Source: Gerris lacustris
Lineage: Eukaryota > Arthropoda > Insecta > Hemiptera > Gerridae
Assembly: GCA_951217055.1 (NCBI GenBank)
Contig: OX578276.1
Coordinates: forward strand, 33,194,205 to 33,258,204
DNA: 64,000 bases
Direction: 5' to 3'
Numbering within the stretch: the first letter of the stretch is position 1; every line of letters starts with the position of its first letter. Both the position numbers and the translations under genes were made by a program. Shown here piece by piece: positions 1 to 10,544 of this stretch. The notes beneath the pieces were generated by a model that ran no database searches, was not told the origin of the DNA, and saw only the letters and a list, made by a program, of their open reading frames with translations.

Positions 1-229
1 ATTGAAAAATAATATACTCAACTAGAGCAATCTAAGTGTGAGTAACCCAGGTTAATTACTCAGTTTATAACGATTTTCATTGTTACTTGCCTTGGTTTAT
101 ACAATATTATATAATATTGCAACTATTTTTCATATCTATAATATGAATTAAGTAATAATTAGAAATTAAGTAACTAAGCAATTAAGTAATAATTAATAGA
201 CTAGAAACATATTGATTTAATATACAGTA

Positions 230-231
<2 letters not shown>

Positions 232-314
<83 letters not shown>
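232..314. repeat. (TA)n microsatellite, left half
   Basis: Pure TA dinucleotide run. It continues as 1031-1116 on the other side of the foldback element, so one original TA tract was split by that insertion. Open frames here that encode Tyr-Ile repeats are not genes. Confidence 0.97.
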
Positions 315-317
<3 letters not shown>

Positions 318-1027
318 TATGTCCCAGGATCGACTTGACGATACGTGAAGTGACCTAAAAATTTCATTTTTCGACAAAAAGTCATTCTTGATAATCCCTC
401 CTGCATGTCTTCAAATGAAGATTTATCTCAATTAAAATTTTGTTCCACGTAACCTGTTCCTAAAAATTACGATTTCTTAAAATCGCACAAGAGGGAACTG
501 GTCTAAATTTTAATTTTATGAAAAAATGTCATTCGTTATAAAAAATTATATTTTTCAAAATAAGAAAGAATATACAAAAAAATAATCATCGTATTTCACC
601 TCCCCCCCCCCCCGCTTACCCCACTTTAAATAAAAAGAAAAATTTAAAAAAAAAATTAGCAATCGTTTTGCGTACAACAATGATTGTTGGTTAGACATTT
701 TTATTATTAATATAATGAAGTAAGCGGGAATGGGGAGGGGGGGGGGTGAAATTTAAATGATTTTTTTTTTGTATTTTCTTTCTTATTTTGAAAAATATAA
801 TTTTTCATAACGAATGACATTTTTCCATAAAATTAATATTTAGACCAGTTCCCTCTTGTGCGATTTTAAGAAATCGTAATTTTTAGGAACAGGTTACGTG
901 GAACAAAATTTTAATTGAGATAAATCTTCATTTGAAGACATGCAGGAGGGATTATCAAGAATGACTTTTTGTCGAAAAATGAATATTAAGGTCACTTCAC
1001 GTATCGTCAAGTCGATCCTGGGACATA

Positions 1028-1030
<3 letters not shown>
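315..1030. mobile_element. Tc1/mariner-type foldback MITE, 716 bp
   Basis: The two halves are long inverted copies of each other: arms about 315-625 and 720-1030. The outer end reads CAGTATGTCCCAGGATCGAC on the left and its reverse complement on the right. TA dinucleotides flank both ends, as expected for a TA target duplication, although the host tract is itself TA repeat. Poly-C (602-614) and poly-G (736-746) runs mirror each other near the loop. There is no transposase frame, so it is non-autonomous. The terminal motif is shared with the element at 16332-17252. Superfamily assignment rests on TA target plus TIR style and is an inference. Confidence 0.85.

Positions 1031-1116
<86 letters not shown>
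1031..1116. repeat. (TA)n microsatellite, right half
   Basis: Continuation of the TA tract interrupted by the 315-1030 foldback element. Confidence 0.97.
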
Positions 1117-1119
<3 letters not shown>

Positions 1120-1459
1120 ATATTTTTATTTAATCTTATATATTTAATGGAAGAAAGCAGTGAACTGTTGAAATTGTTCGTGGTTTTTAAAGATATATTG
1201 TATAAAATTTATGTTTAATAAAAAACATCATTACGTATATATAGGAAATTTCACCATATAGACTCTTTTTTTAAGAAAAAGAACTAACCTAGCATTTGTA
1301 ATATTATAATTTTTTTTAAAAAAAGTTAACGAATTCCTTTTTTGGTTAGGTTATTAGCTCGATATCTGTCTTTTTCTTAGTGTGTATGTCTATCTGTCTG
1401 TTTCATGCATAACTATTACAGTTTTTAAGCTAGTAAATTACAAAAATCAAACCTTACAA

Positions 1460-1703
1460 GGTGTTGCGCCAAAAGGGCCAATCTGAATAAATCCACAAGG
1501 GCCAATCTGCAACTAATATCACATTTGTTTTTTATTTATAATTAATAAAATAAATTTGGTTATTTTGACTTATTAATTAGGTAGCCAAATATATTTTAAA
1601 TGAATAAAAGTATAAATAAGGCATTCAAATATTAATTTGTCATTATAGCTTTTCAACTTTTAGAATAATACAAAATGCAGATTGGCTCTTTTGGCGCAAC
1701 ACC
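1460..1703. mobile_element. Short TIR element (MITE), 244 bp
   Basis: The left end GGTGTTGCGCCAAAAGGGCC is found inverted at 1678-1703 with one or two changes, giving about 26-bp terminal inverted repeats. A second copy of the GGGCCAATCTG motif lies just inside the left end (1498-1510). The interior is AT-rich and non-coding. I see no convincing target-site duplication, so the superfamily is unassigned. Confidence 0.7.
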
Positions 1704-2048
1704 ATCAACATGTAGTGGTGCCTCTTAAACAATCATACATTTTTTTATGCCGTTATCACATTTTCCTTAGTCAACATACATTTCAAAAATTCGTAAAAAA
1801 TCAACAGATTTTCCAATTCGGCTGAAATTTGCGCAAATTATACGTCTTGTTAAGATATGGGGGCACAGCAGTGCCCCCGGCCTAGTCAAGCGCAGCCGTA
1901 CCATCCTTTACTAGAACCAACTCACGGCAATTTCGACCCCTCTATTATCCTATTGAAGTTACTTAGATATATAAAATTAATCTTAATTTAAATTTCATGA
2001 CAAAATGAACCAGAAATAAAAATTTCACACCTCTACCCATAGTAGTTC

Positions 2049-2051
<3 letters not shown>

Positions 2052-2118
<67 letters not shown>
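2052..2118. repeat. (TA)n microsatellite
   Basis: Uninterrupted TA run of about 67 bp. Confidence 0.97.
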
Positions 2119-2122
<4 letters not shown>

Positions 2123-2780
2123 TAAAGTTTTGTTATTTCTTCACTCACTCACTCATTATAATTCTATGGCACTTCTAACAATCTTAGAAACTTTAAATTT
2201 TGTATGTAGGTAGAGTTTATTGTACAAATAAAGGAATAATTTAAAATCTGCTTCTTTGTCCCTTTCAAGGCTAATAGAAAAACCGCCTATTCAAAATATT
2301 GAAAAAAAAAAATTAAAAATTGTAAACAGCACCACTAGAGCTACCTAGTGGAGAACTTCAAAGTGATGTTGAGAACGTTCGTTGATGTTGATTTGACAGT
2401 ATTGATTGACAGTTCAGTTATCTTAAAGTGCAAACATATTTACTCCAGATAATATTATTTAGTTCAATTTGAACACCCACCGACAACGAAGACCCACGAA
2501 CAAGAATAAAGAAACGAAAAAGACCCATGAACAATGGTACAAGAACAAAGAAATAAAAACGAAAATTTGTTTTGGGCAATGAAAAATTACTTACAAAAAG
2601 AAGTGAAATCCCAACAAAAACACTAGTGCAAATAAATAAGTCTCGCATAAAAAGTTGTGATAGCATAGGTTTAACAAATAGTTGGCTGTTTTGACTGAGA
2701 TTTTGTGGTACCACTTCATAATTATGACTAGAGAGGTTAAAATGAAACACAACAATATTGTCACCACAATTTTTTTAAAT

Positions 2781-2824
2781 AATTACTAGACGCGTTTCGA
2801 CTTACAATGTCATCTTCAGTAAGC
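2781..2824 (-). ncRNA. Hammerhead-ribozyme-like motif (left arm)
   Basis: Read on the minus strand: core CTGAAGA (2819-2813), one extra U (2812), stem II GAC/GTC (2811-2809 with 2801-2799), GAAA (2798-2795), then a two-base-pair stem III around ACGCGT and a GTC triplet at 2791-2789. Stem I can form only about three pairs. All hammerhead core bases are present, but the extra nucleotide after CUGANGA departs from the canonical core. Cleavage activity is not shown. Confidence 0.5.
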
Positions 2825-2987
2825 GTTTACCTGAATACACCTTCATTGGGTTCCGACTTGGATCTCAACTACATACCCCTTACCTTTTTCCTTCCGTAAT
2901 CCTCTACCTACACCACCCTAGTCTAACCCCCCTTGCACTGTTAGTTTACCTTAAAATTTGTAAAATAGTTAACTTAGTAAGTTAACA

Positions 2988-3030
2988 CGCTTACTGAAGA
3001 TGACATTGTAAGTAGAAACGCGTCTAGTAA
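2988..3030 (+). ncRNA. Hammerhead-like motif (right arm, degenerate)
   Basis: Mirror copy of the motif at 2781-2824: CTGAAGA at 2994-3000, GAAA at 3015-3018, GTC at 3022-3024. A C-to-A change at 3014 breaks one stem II pair, so this copy looks less able to fold than its partner. Confidence 0.45.
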
Positions 3031-3198
3031 TTATTAAAAAAAATTGTGGTGACAATATTGTTGTGTTTCTTTTTAACCTCTCTAGTCATAATTATCATAG
3101 GTTTAGCCAAGTCTTCCACTGTCCGAGTAAGTTCTACAAGGTCTAAATTATCCAGTGCAAGTACATGATGTTGGTCTGTCCCTCTCTCTATTCTCTTT

Positions 3199-3411
3199 CC
3201 CAAATCACTCTACACGTTTAAATTTAAAAACATTTTCTGATTTGGCGAATACACACCCTAAAGAGGCTAAAATTAAATGCAGTGTCGTATACAAATTTGT
3301 ATCCTTGTGGCTCAAATGAAAAAATGATATTTATTATTTGATTTAAGTTTGTGGTGTGTATTTGCCAAGTCAGAATTGTTTTTTAAATTTAAACGTGTAG
3401 AGTGATTTGGG
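3199..3411. repeat. Inverted repeat with ~59-bp arms
   Basis: Left arm 3199-3257 and right arm 3353-3411 are imperfect inverted copies, outermost CCCAAATCACTCTACACG. The spacer is about 95 bp. There is no TSD and no coding frame. Probably a small foldback element or the remnant of one. Confidence 0.7.
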
Positions 3412-3579
3412 AATTTTTATGAAATTTGGATGGTTTGTCAGAAGTTGCCTGCAGTTAGGCCCAGATTAATTTTATCTGTGCTCTTTTAATTTTTGCTAAA
3501 TTGATACTTTTAATTGAAGTTTTTCTTTTTCTTCTTTGGACATGAGGTTTCTTATGGAAATGAAATTCTATTTGGAATG

Positions 3580-3785
3580 AAAGTCATTTTTTCTTTTATT
3601 ATACTTTATTTAACAAGCTTTCGTCCAGGGAACCTGGGCTTCTTCAGGTTTTGAATGTTAGAAATACTGTAAATTTAGAGAAAAATGGTCAAAATGAAAA
3701 AAGTAAAAACGAATTATGGAAATGAAAGTCTTACCAAGTTAATTTTGATTGTTTTTATATGTTTTTGATACTTTTAATTCGTGTA
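3580..3785 (-). mobile_element. Penelope-like element terminal fragment
   Basis: About 200 bp nearly matching the segment just downstream of the Penelope-like ORF at 25790-26010, and also 58410-58630. The minus strand holds the hammerhead-like block CTGAAGA...GAAA (about 3650-3618). No coding part accompanies it, so it is a solo terminal fragment. Confidence 0.7.
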
Positions 3786-4664
3786 TTGATGTTGACTGAT
3801 TGACTAACAGTCAGTTCACAAAAAACAAAACCAAGTTTACTTAAACGTATTTCTGCCAAGGTAATTTTGAATTTGGTGACATAAAAGGTGTCGTTAAAAA
3901 AATGATAATTCTTCCTTGGAAAGCTCTCTACTTTCGATAGTTAAAGTGGTGTACTAATGCAACTTTATGACGTTGATAATTAACGATAAAACTAATTAAC
4001 TAAAATGTTTAATTCAAATCTATCTTTACGACTGAAATAGTCTGAAAATGAATTAGTCGTACACACACACAACCACATCTAAATCATAGAATGCAGTTTC
4101 GATAAAACCTCTCATAAAGAAAACGAAGATAAAAAACAAGACACCTTGAAAATAACTACACGCTCTGATTGACTAATAAAGAATGAGAGAGACGGGTATA
4201 ATTAAACAGGAACTGAAAGTAATAATGAAAACGTGTGGCAAACAGCTGATGTTAGCACTAGAGATGTTCAGCACGGTCACTAACAGCAATCAGTTTCAAA
4301 CCTCACTTAATTGGGGAAAGTTTTTATTTATTAATATGAGCTCATCTGACACTGCGTCTCTCAGCTAACCGTTGACACCATTTCATCCAATTAAAAAACG
4401 TCAGATGCATTTTTATTTCATTGTCCGTGAGTCAAACAGTCAATTTTAAATAAATGCAGTTTAATTAAACGTAATCTAATTTAGTTCCGAAAACTTCTCC
4501 AGTTGGTTTATTATTCATTGTGATTGATTTATTTATTCATTGAGATGGGTGATGTTATGTCACCTGCTTCTCTATGTAGCTTATTTGGTTTTTAACAAAT
4601 TAGTAGATTGTTCCTTGTAGTTTTCAATTCTTAGATGGTTATTAAGGAAATTAAAAGCCTGATT

Positions 4665-4715
4665 TTTGCGATATTTCTATCCCTCCTTGGATCATTCTTA
4701 AGCTATCATCATCAC
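4665..4715 (-). repeat. Degenerate Penelope-type end motif
   Basis: A ~50-bp block (TCCCTCCTTGGATCATTCT core) that recurs at about 59555-59595. On the minus strand it reads GATCC-loop-GGATC-GAAA, resembling stem II plus GAAA of a hammerhead, but the CUGANGA box is degraded. Assignment to Penelope ends is tentative. Confidence 0.4.
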
Positions 4716-4825
4716 TTTTTTTTGTGTTGTGAGCAATACGTCGCCTTTTTTTATGTTCCCTATAGTTTTTTGTGAGATAGTGATCTGCCAACTTCTCTTT
4801 GTGATCTATTTGGTCTTTGCGTGGT

Positions 4826-5843
4826 GATTGGATATGTCACCTGCTTCAATGTTTTTTTATCTTTATTTTCTTGCTGACGAGTGATATGCCCTATACATAC
4901 TTCAATGTTTAATCTATTGTTTACTTGTGTACTGAGTGATATGTCCTACACTTTCTTCACTGAGCGACCTATTGTTTCTTGTGTGGATATGTCACCTGCT
5001 TCAATGTTTGATCTTTATTTTCTTGCTGATGAGTGATATGCCCTATACATACTTCAATGTTTAATCTATTGTTTACTTGTGTACTGAGTGATATGTCCTA
5101 CACTTTCTTCACTGTGTGACCTATTGTTTCTTGTGGGGATATGTCACCTGCTTCAATGTTTGATCTTTATTTTCTTGCTGATGAGTGATATGCCCTATAC
5201 ATACTTCAATGTTTAATCTATTGTTTACTTGTGTACTGAGTGATATGTCCTACACTTTATTCACTGTGTGACCTATTGTTTCTTGTGGGGATATGTCACC
5301 TGCTTCAATGTTTGATCTTTATTTTCTTGCTGATGAGTGATATGCCCTATACATACTTCAATGTTTAATCTATTGTTTACTTGTGTACTGAGTGATATGA
5401 CCTACACTTTCTTCACTGTGTGACCTATTGTTTCTTGTGGGGATATGTCACCTGCTTCAATGTTTGATCTTTATTTTCTTGCTGATGAGTGATATGCCCT
5501 ATACATACTTCAATGTTTAATCTATTGTTTACTTGTGTACTGAGTGATATGTCCTACACTTTCTTCACTGTGTGACCTATTGTTTCTTGTGGGGATATGT
5601 CACCTGCTTCAATGTTTGATCTTTATTTTCTTGCTGATGAGTGATATGCCCTATACATACTTCAATGTTTAATCTATTGTTTACTTGTGTACTGAGTGAT
5701 ATTTCCTACACTTTCTTCACTGAGCGACCTATTGTTTCTTGTGTGGATATGTCACCTGCTTCAATGTATGATCTATTGTTTACTCGTGAACTGAATGATA
5801 TGTCCTACACTTACTTATCTGTATGACCTTTTAATCTATGTTT
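4826..5843. repeat. 152-bp tandem repeat (satellite), part 1
   Basis: The landmark GGATATGTCACCTGCTTC recurs at 4985, 5137, 5289, 5441, 5593 and 5745, exactly 152 bp apart. A slightly divergent unit precedes at 4830, with more degenerate sequence from about 4550. The central units are almost identical, while the outer units (4830, 4985, 5745) differ more, as expected from unequal exchange. Short open frames here merely read through the repeat. Confidence 0.95.
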
Positions 5844-5849
5844 ACTTGT

Positions 5850-7331
5850 TGTCGGATACCGTTCGTACCTTGTCTTCATCAGTAATCCTTGCTCTTTTTT
5901 TCATAAGACACACTTTTCATAATGTCCCTTCCCTGAGCACTCTCAGCACACATGTTCCCTGGCACTACGTATCCCTCTGTTCTTATGTAATTTGAATCCA
6001 CATGAAAAACAGTCTCGACCCCTAACCAAAGTATAAATTCTTCCTTTTTCTCTTGGTGTGTTTTCTCTTGTGTTGATTGCTTCTTTCGATGCGTTGTTTT
6101 CTGTTCCCCCCTTTTGTCCCTTCCGTCGTTCGTTCCCCTTTGTTCGTTTTTCCTTTTATTTTTTATAGTGTTAACTTCTTTACCCACTCTTTGCCTGCTA
6201 AGCGATTTCAGCCATGCTTTTTGTATTTCAGCTTGCTCCAATAATAGTGCAGCATCTAATACTTCCTGATAAGTGGTTGTGGCACTCTTTTACTTTGTTA
6301 CCCACCCGAATGTATTTATTTATTTTTTATTTATTATTAAATCCAAGTGAACTTTCTTTTGTTCAAAACTTATTGGATTAAAGGTTACTTCGCCTTACTA
6401 GATAGTTACTAACGAATATTGTCAATTTTATGTACAGAAGTGTGATATTCCTTTGTCCCAAAGGAATATTTGAACATCGCCCAGTTAAGATTGTCAATTA
6501 ATTTTAAAAAAATGTCAAAACAATAATATAAATAAACTGTGGGTAACCAAGTAAAATTTTGCCACATGTGACCAAATTTACTTTGTTACCCACCTTAGGG
6601 TAGGTAACCAAGTAAAAAGTACCGTGGTTGTATTTTTAGGAAACCGCCTGATGAGGTCTTGCTGCCAATTGTCTTCATTTATCCCTATATCACTAAATGA
6701 TCTTTTAATTTTTCCTCTATTGTCTTTCCAAACTCACATTTCCCTGCCAAAGTTCTTAATCCGTGTAAAAAATCCCTAATAGCTTCTCCTTCTTGCCGTG
6801 TCTTTAAGGCAAACGCCCTCCTTTCTGCCAAAACAAAAATTTATTTTTTAAAATGTGAGTCCAACATTTGTTTTATTTCACTGTACTGAATTGTTTTTAT
6901 ACATTTTGGGGAAAAATGGTCCGAAATAAATTAAAAATGTCTGGGCCTACTTTGGTAAGCAACAACTTCCCTAAATATTCCGCATTTATCCATAATATCA
7001 AACCCTCTGAGATCTAATTCCAGTTCGAATCTATTATTATAGTTAACCCATTCTTCCTTTTAAGGGTCAAACCCTTCAAATTGCAATGTAAATAATTTGT
7101 TTTGTAAAGTAACCTTTGTCCCATCTGTTATGAGATCACTAGGACCCTGGTCCTCGTCAATATTCTGTTGTTTTGTTTTCCTCCCTCGCTTCATTTTTGT
7201 TTCTTTTTGATCCTCGTCGCCACTTTCTCGGATACCCAAAGAATGAATTATATTTATTATTAACAAAATGGTGTCAATCATCTTAATGACAAATGCCAAT
7301 CTCTTATCGACTTCAATACGTAATATCATAC
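5850..7331 (-). pseudogene. Ty3/gypsy gag relic, interrupted
   Basis: Decayed retrotransposon Gag on the minus strand. The 7329-7060 frame, continuing with breaks to 6632, includes a capsid-like stretch (GEAIRDFLHGLRTLAGKCEF) typical of gypsy Gag. The frame resumes beyond the inserted MITE at 6272 (EQAEIQKAWLKSL) and runs into a Lys/Gln-rich basic tail. Near 5905-5955, in a shifted frame, a CX2CX4HX4C zinc knuckle is visible with a stop inside it. No pol and no LTRs are present. ACTTGT occurs at both junctions with the 152-bp satellite (5844-5849 and 7332-7337), a plausible 6-bp target duplication. Confidence 0.7.
6281..6623. mobile_element. MITE with 8-bp TSD, 343 bp
   Basis: Terminal inverted repeats start GGCACTCTTTTACTTTG on the left and, reversed, GGTACTTTTTACTTGG on the right. 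The flanks carry a perfect 8-bp duplication GTGGTTGT (6273-6280 and 6624-6631). Removing it joins the two halves of the gag relic. An internal segment around 6440-6470 is shared, inverted, with the MITE family at 14.6 kb and 21.1 kb. The 8-bp TSD fits hAT-like or other 8-bp-TSD superfamilies, but the ends do not start with CAG. A 5' fragment of the same family is at about 48770-48870. Confidence 0.88.
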
Positions 7332-7337
7332 ACTTGT

Positions 7338-7420
7338 GAACTGAATAATATGACCTACACTTACTTTACTGTGTGACCTATTGTTTCTTGTGGATATGTC
7401 ACTTGCTGCACTGTATTCTT
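7338..7420. repeat. 152-bp tandem repeat, part 2
   Basis: Resumption of the 4826-5843 satellite (tgacctacacttact...tgtgtgacctattgtttc landmarks) after the gag-relic insertion. Confidence 0.85.
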
Positions 7421-7559
7421 AGTAAATAAATTTGCATTTATCGAGGTTTTATTAAGTGCATTCCTAACACATTACCGATGTCACGAATAATATGTAATAG
7501 GAAATAAAAAAAACTGAATTAACTTATCCGAAACCCCAATATATTGAGTTAATAGGGTA

Positions 7560-7740
7560 ATAGTCAATGTGATCGTTCTCAAAACCAAAAATATTTTGTC
7601 TCCAATTTTAAAAATTTCTAAATAGAAATCCGTTTTAGACATCAGGGAACATTTTTAGAACATCTGTTGGTCTGCTGTCAGTCTTAAAAATTATCCACTA
7701 ATCCAATTTTAATGAAATTTTGATGGTAGGTTTTAACCTT
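7560..7740 (+). repeat. Interspersed repeat family F1, copy 1
   Basis: Begins near GTGATCGTTCT and contains the family landmark AAATCCGTTTTAGACATCAGG, followed by TTTTAATGAAATTTTGATGG. The same landmarks recur at 8300, 9950, 22050, 40150, 48960, 51600, 52560, 52905, 55130 and 55640. The family is non-coding. Confidence 0.75.
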
Positions 7741-8299
7741 TTGCACAATCACACTAAACAAACAACGGATAAGTTTGTTTATAATCTTGTCAAGATCCCC
7801 TTCTTCTCCACATTGTACTGGCCACCTCAACCGCATACTATTCTTAATTATAATTAATAATAATGGTGGGCCATAATTACTACACCATCTAATAATATCT
7901 AGTTATTGGGCTGGTTAGTTGTGATTATAATTGCCCGTGATTTAGTCTAATTGAACGTGTACTAGATCCAATCCATCCAATACTCTCACGTAATTGACAA
8001 TTTCCTCTTACTAATTATGTGTTTAATTCAAGAGTCTTGTATCGATTGTTTGATTTGACTGTTTGATAATGTCAAAGGTGACTCGAAGCTTGTTGATTTG
8101 AGCTTATTAAAAGCATGACGACTGTGATTTGCAATTATGCTCCTTTGGTTCTATGGACAAAAATTAAACTTAATAATAGTTATTTACTTTAAGTGTCAAA
8201 TCGATAAGAACTATCTGGTAGGATTTCAGATTAGCTATAACTGTGTGAGTTGAGATTATCACTCTTTTTCAAAATCTGCAGATTTAGTTACCTTAGGTA

Positions 8300-8475
8300 A
8301 TGGAAGCTATGTGATCGTTCTAAAAACCGGAAAACATTTCTAGATAGAAATCCGTTTCAGACATCAGGAAACATTTTTAAAACATCTGTTGGTCTGTCAG
8401 TCTTACAAACTATATACATTTGTCCGATTTTAATGAAATTTTGATGGTACGTTTTAACCTTCTGCACCCATTTGT
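8300..8475 (+). repeat. Interspersed repeat family F1, copy 2
   Basis: Direct copy of the 7560-7740 sequence (same GTGATCGTTCT, CAGACATCAGGAAACATT and AATTTTGATGGTA blocks), about 740 bp downstream of it. Confidence 0.75.
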
Positions 8476-8649
8476 TTTTATCTTCCACATCTCTTGCACA
8501 AAAACGAATTTATTTACAAATATTAGCGATTTTTCAAAGAAAATTACGCTATTGCAATGGCTTCAAAATGTTTGTAATGCGAATTTTTGAAAAAAATGTC
8601 CATGGAAATCCGTTTTAGACCAATCTGAATCGATTTCCTAAAATTTAAC

Positions 8650-8745
8650 CCTTTTTTATGTATGTATGAATATATGTATATATGTATGAATGTATGTATA
8701 TAAATATATGTATATATGTATGTATATATGTATGTATATATGTGT
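8650..8745. repeat. (TATG/TATA)n simple repeat
   Basis: Degenerate TATGTA and TATATG repeats, about 95 bp. Confidence 0.85.
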
Positions 8746-8749
8746 CACT

Positions 8750-9840
8750 CCAGACGATATCTTCCCGTAGGATGCACTTAAATTTTTCAAACAAATTTTA
8801 AAATGTCAATATCAAAAGAAAGGATGAGTTCGTTGGCCAGAATTTTTGGAGTTCACTTAGGGGTCAAATTTTTACAATTTAGGGTCAAAAATAGCATAAA
8901 AACGTGTTTTTCCATTTTACCCCCCTTTTATATGAAAATATGATAAAAGTGTAAATAACAACATTTACTGTACTCTTAAACAGCTTTCCAACGACATGCA
9001 TCTATGCATGAAGGGTAAACACTATTTTGACTTTTGTACCCCGTACCCCTGTGTACCAATTTTTTTTCACCCATGCAAATTCTAAACCAAAATTTTCCTA
9101 TATTATCATAAGCCAATAATACGAAGATTTCTTTGAAAATTCGCTCATTAAGTCATGGTGCATGACTGGACTTTCTTAAAAAAATACCCTTAATATTTTC
9201 AAGAAATTTGGATGGTTTTCTCTCACATAGCCCCAGATTAATTTCAACCGACTCCGCTTAATAAATTGTACTAAATGGGATTACGTATCTTTAAAGCAAT
9301 TACTTGTAGTATGATCTAGATGTTAAGATTAATTAAGATAATGTGCTAAAGTGGACTTTTCACTTGGTAAGATTTAATAATAATGCTCAATCCACGGGTT
9401 GTCACAATTAATAATGTTTAATGTCTATTGGTTTGGCGCACGCCAGAGTCTATTGTGTGTGTCTAAATCCAATGGCATTGTTATTTGATAAAGAGTTAGT
9501 GTTAGTTAGGTTGTATTGTTTGATACTCAGGTTGCTAGATGTTTGAGGTGAATACCAAGGTAGTAGTTAAAGGTAAGGTTCATCGACCTGAGACCTGACT
9601 CTTTAACCTTCAGGATGTGCCTTGAGGTCCTTCGGGACCTGATGATATACAACTACCTGATCCCTTCCTGGCTAGACTGCTAGACAAGCTGTCTCACTCT
9701 AGTGGCTAGCCTCCTCCCCCTACCTGACCACAGCCTCCGTATCTCTTCTCATCTACTAGACGTGTGCAGCTCATCTATTTTAATATATAACTTTCTTACT
9801 GTGTGTATAACGAGATAGATTTCAATAATATTAATACTAC
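8750..9840. other. No recognisable gene
   Basis: AT-rich sequence without a supported gene. The somewhat less AT-rich part at 9540-9780 has stops in all frames and no family I recognise. Confidence 0.6.
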
Positions 9841-9847
9841 TATAAAT

Positions 9848-10503
9848 AGTCTGTTAATTATAGTGGCTCATAGCTTCCTCACATCCTATACTTATATCGT
9901 ATACTTTATTGTTTTATGCTTTTACAGCCTATTCAATTTATTTAATTTCCATCCCTGTTTTGCTTCCGAGCTTACCCCAGGAAACGGAAGATATGTGCGA
10001 TCATTCAGACAAACGATTTTTTTTTGGTCTCGATTTCAAAAATGTCAAGACAGAAAAGAACCAGGGAACATTTTAGCGAACCAAAATTGTATTTTATATA
10101 GCTATATATTAATGAAATTTAAATGGTAGGTGATAATTACCCTATTGTTGTTCCCATATAAGGTTCAACTTTCTACTCCCATTTGTTTCTATTCCATATG
10201 CGCACAAACATACATTTATTTACCCCTATATCTTCAAAAGTGCTCTCCTTATTTTTACGAAATTTAGATGTTTTGGGGAAAGTAGCCCGCAGATAGCCTC
10301 AGATTAATTTCAACCGTCTGCGCTCTTTAAATTTTTCTAAATTGTTACTTATATTCATGAAAAAATTCAAATCAATTTTGACAGATTTAATAAAACGGGG
10401 GAAAATTAAATAAATTTGACAATTATAGGTTCTACAATAGGAAGTACAAAATCATTATACGAAATAGGACGTGAGGAAGCTATGGGTCACTAATTGGGAG
10501 ACT
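9848..10503. mobile_element. F1-family element with terminal inverted repeats
   Basis: Ends are inverted: AGTCTGTTAATTATAGTGGC...CATAGCTTCCTCAC at 9848-9880 against its reverse at about 10465-10503. The interior carries the F1 landmarks (GCTTCCGAGCTTACC at 9961, then the AATGAAATTTAAATGGTAGG block). The same end motif recurs at 50992, 51727, 52505 and 52812. About 656 bp, no transposase, no clear TSD, so a non-autonomous element of unknown superfamily. Confidence 0.65.
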
Positions 10504-10544
10504 GTTGTTTTTTCGTTTACATACTATTTATATAAGAAATTAAT

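Larger units (their letters stand above)
2718..3095. mobile_element. Inverted repeat with hammerhead-like motif in each arm
   Basis: The left arm 2718-2829 and right arm 2983-3095 are inverted copies differing at only a few positions over about 112 bp; the 153-bp centre is unique. Each arm carries CTGAAGA, a short stem, GAAA, then ACGCGTC, the layout of the minimal hammerhead found at Penelope-like element termini. This suggests two Penelope-type terminal repeats in inverted order, or a MITE built from them. There is no coding capacity. Confidence 0.75.

Noticed and set aside
182..1218. Open frames rich in Tyr-Ile repeats (also at 45.9, 58.2, 58.6 kb)
   Set aside because: They are translations of (TA)n microsatellites; TA runs have no stops in some frames.
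4985..5745. CRISPR-like regular spacing in the 152-bp array (and 65-bp array at 45 kb)
   Set aside because: The whole unit is repeated, not a short repeat with unique spacers, and the DNA is eukaryotic.
5641..5995. Two short plus-strand ORFs in the satellite/gag-relic junction
   Set aside because: They read through the 152-bp repeat and the antisense of the gag relic.
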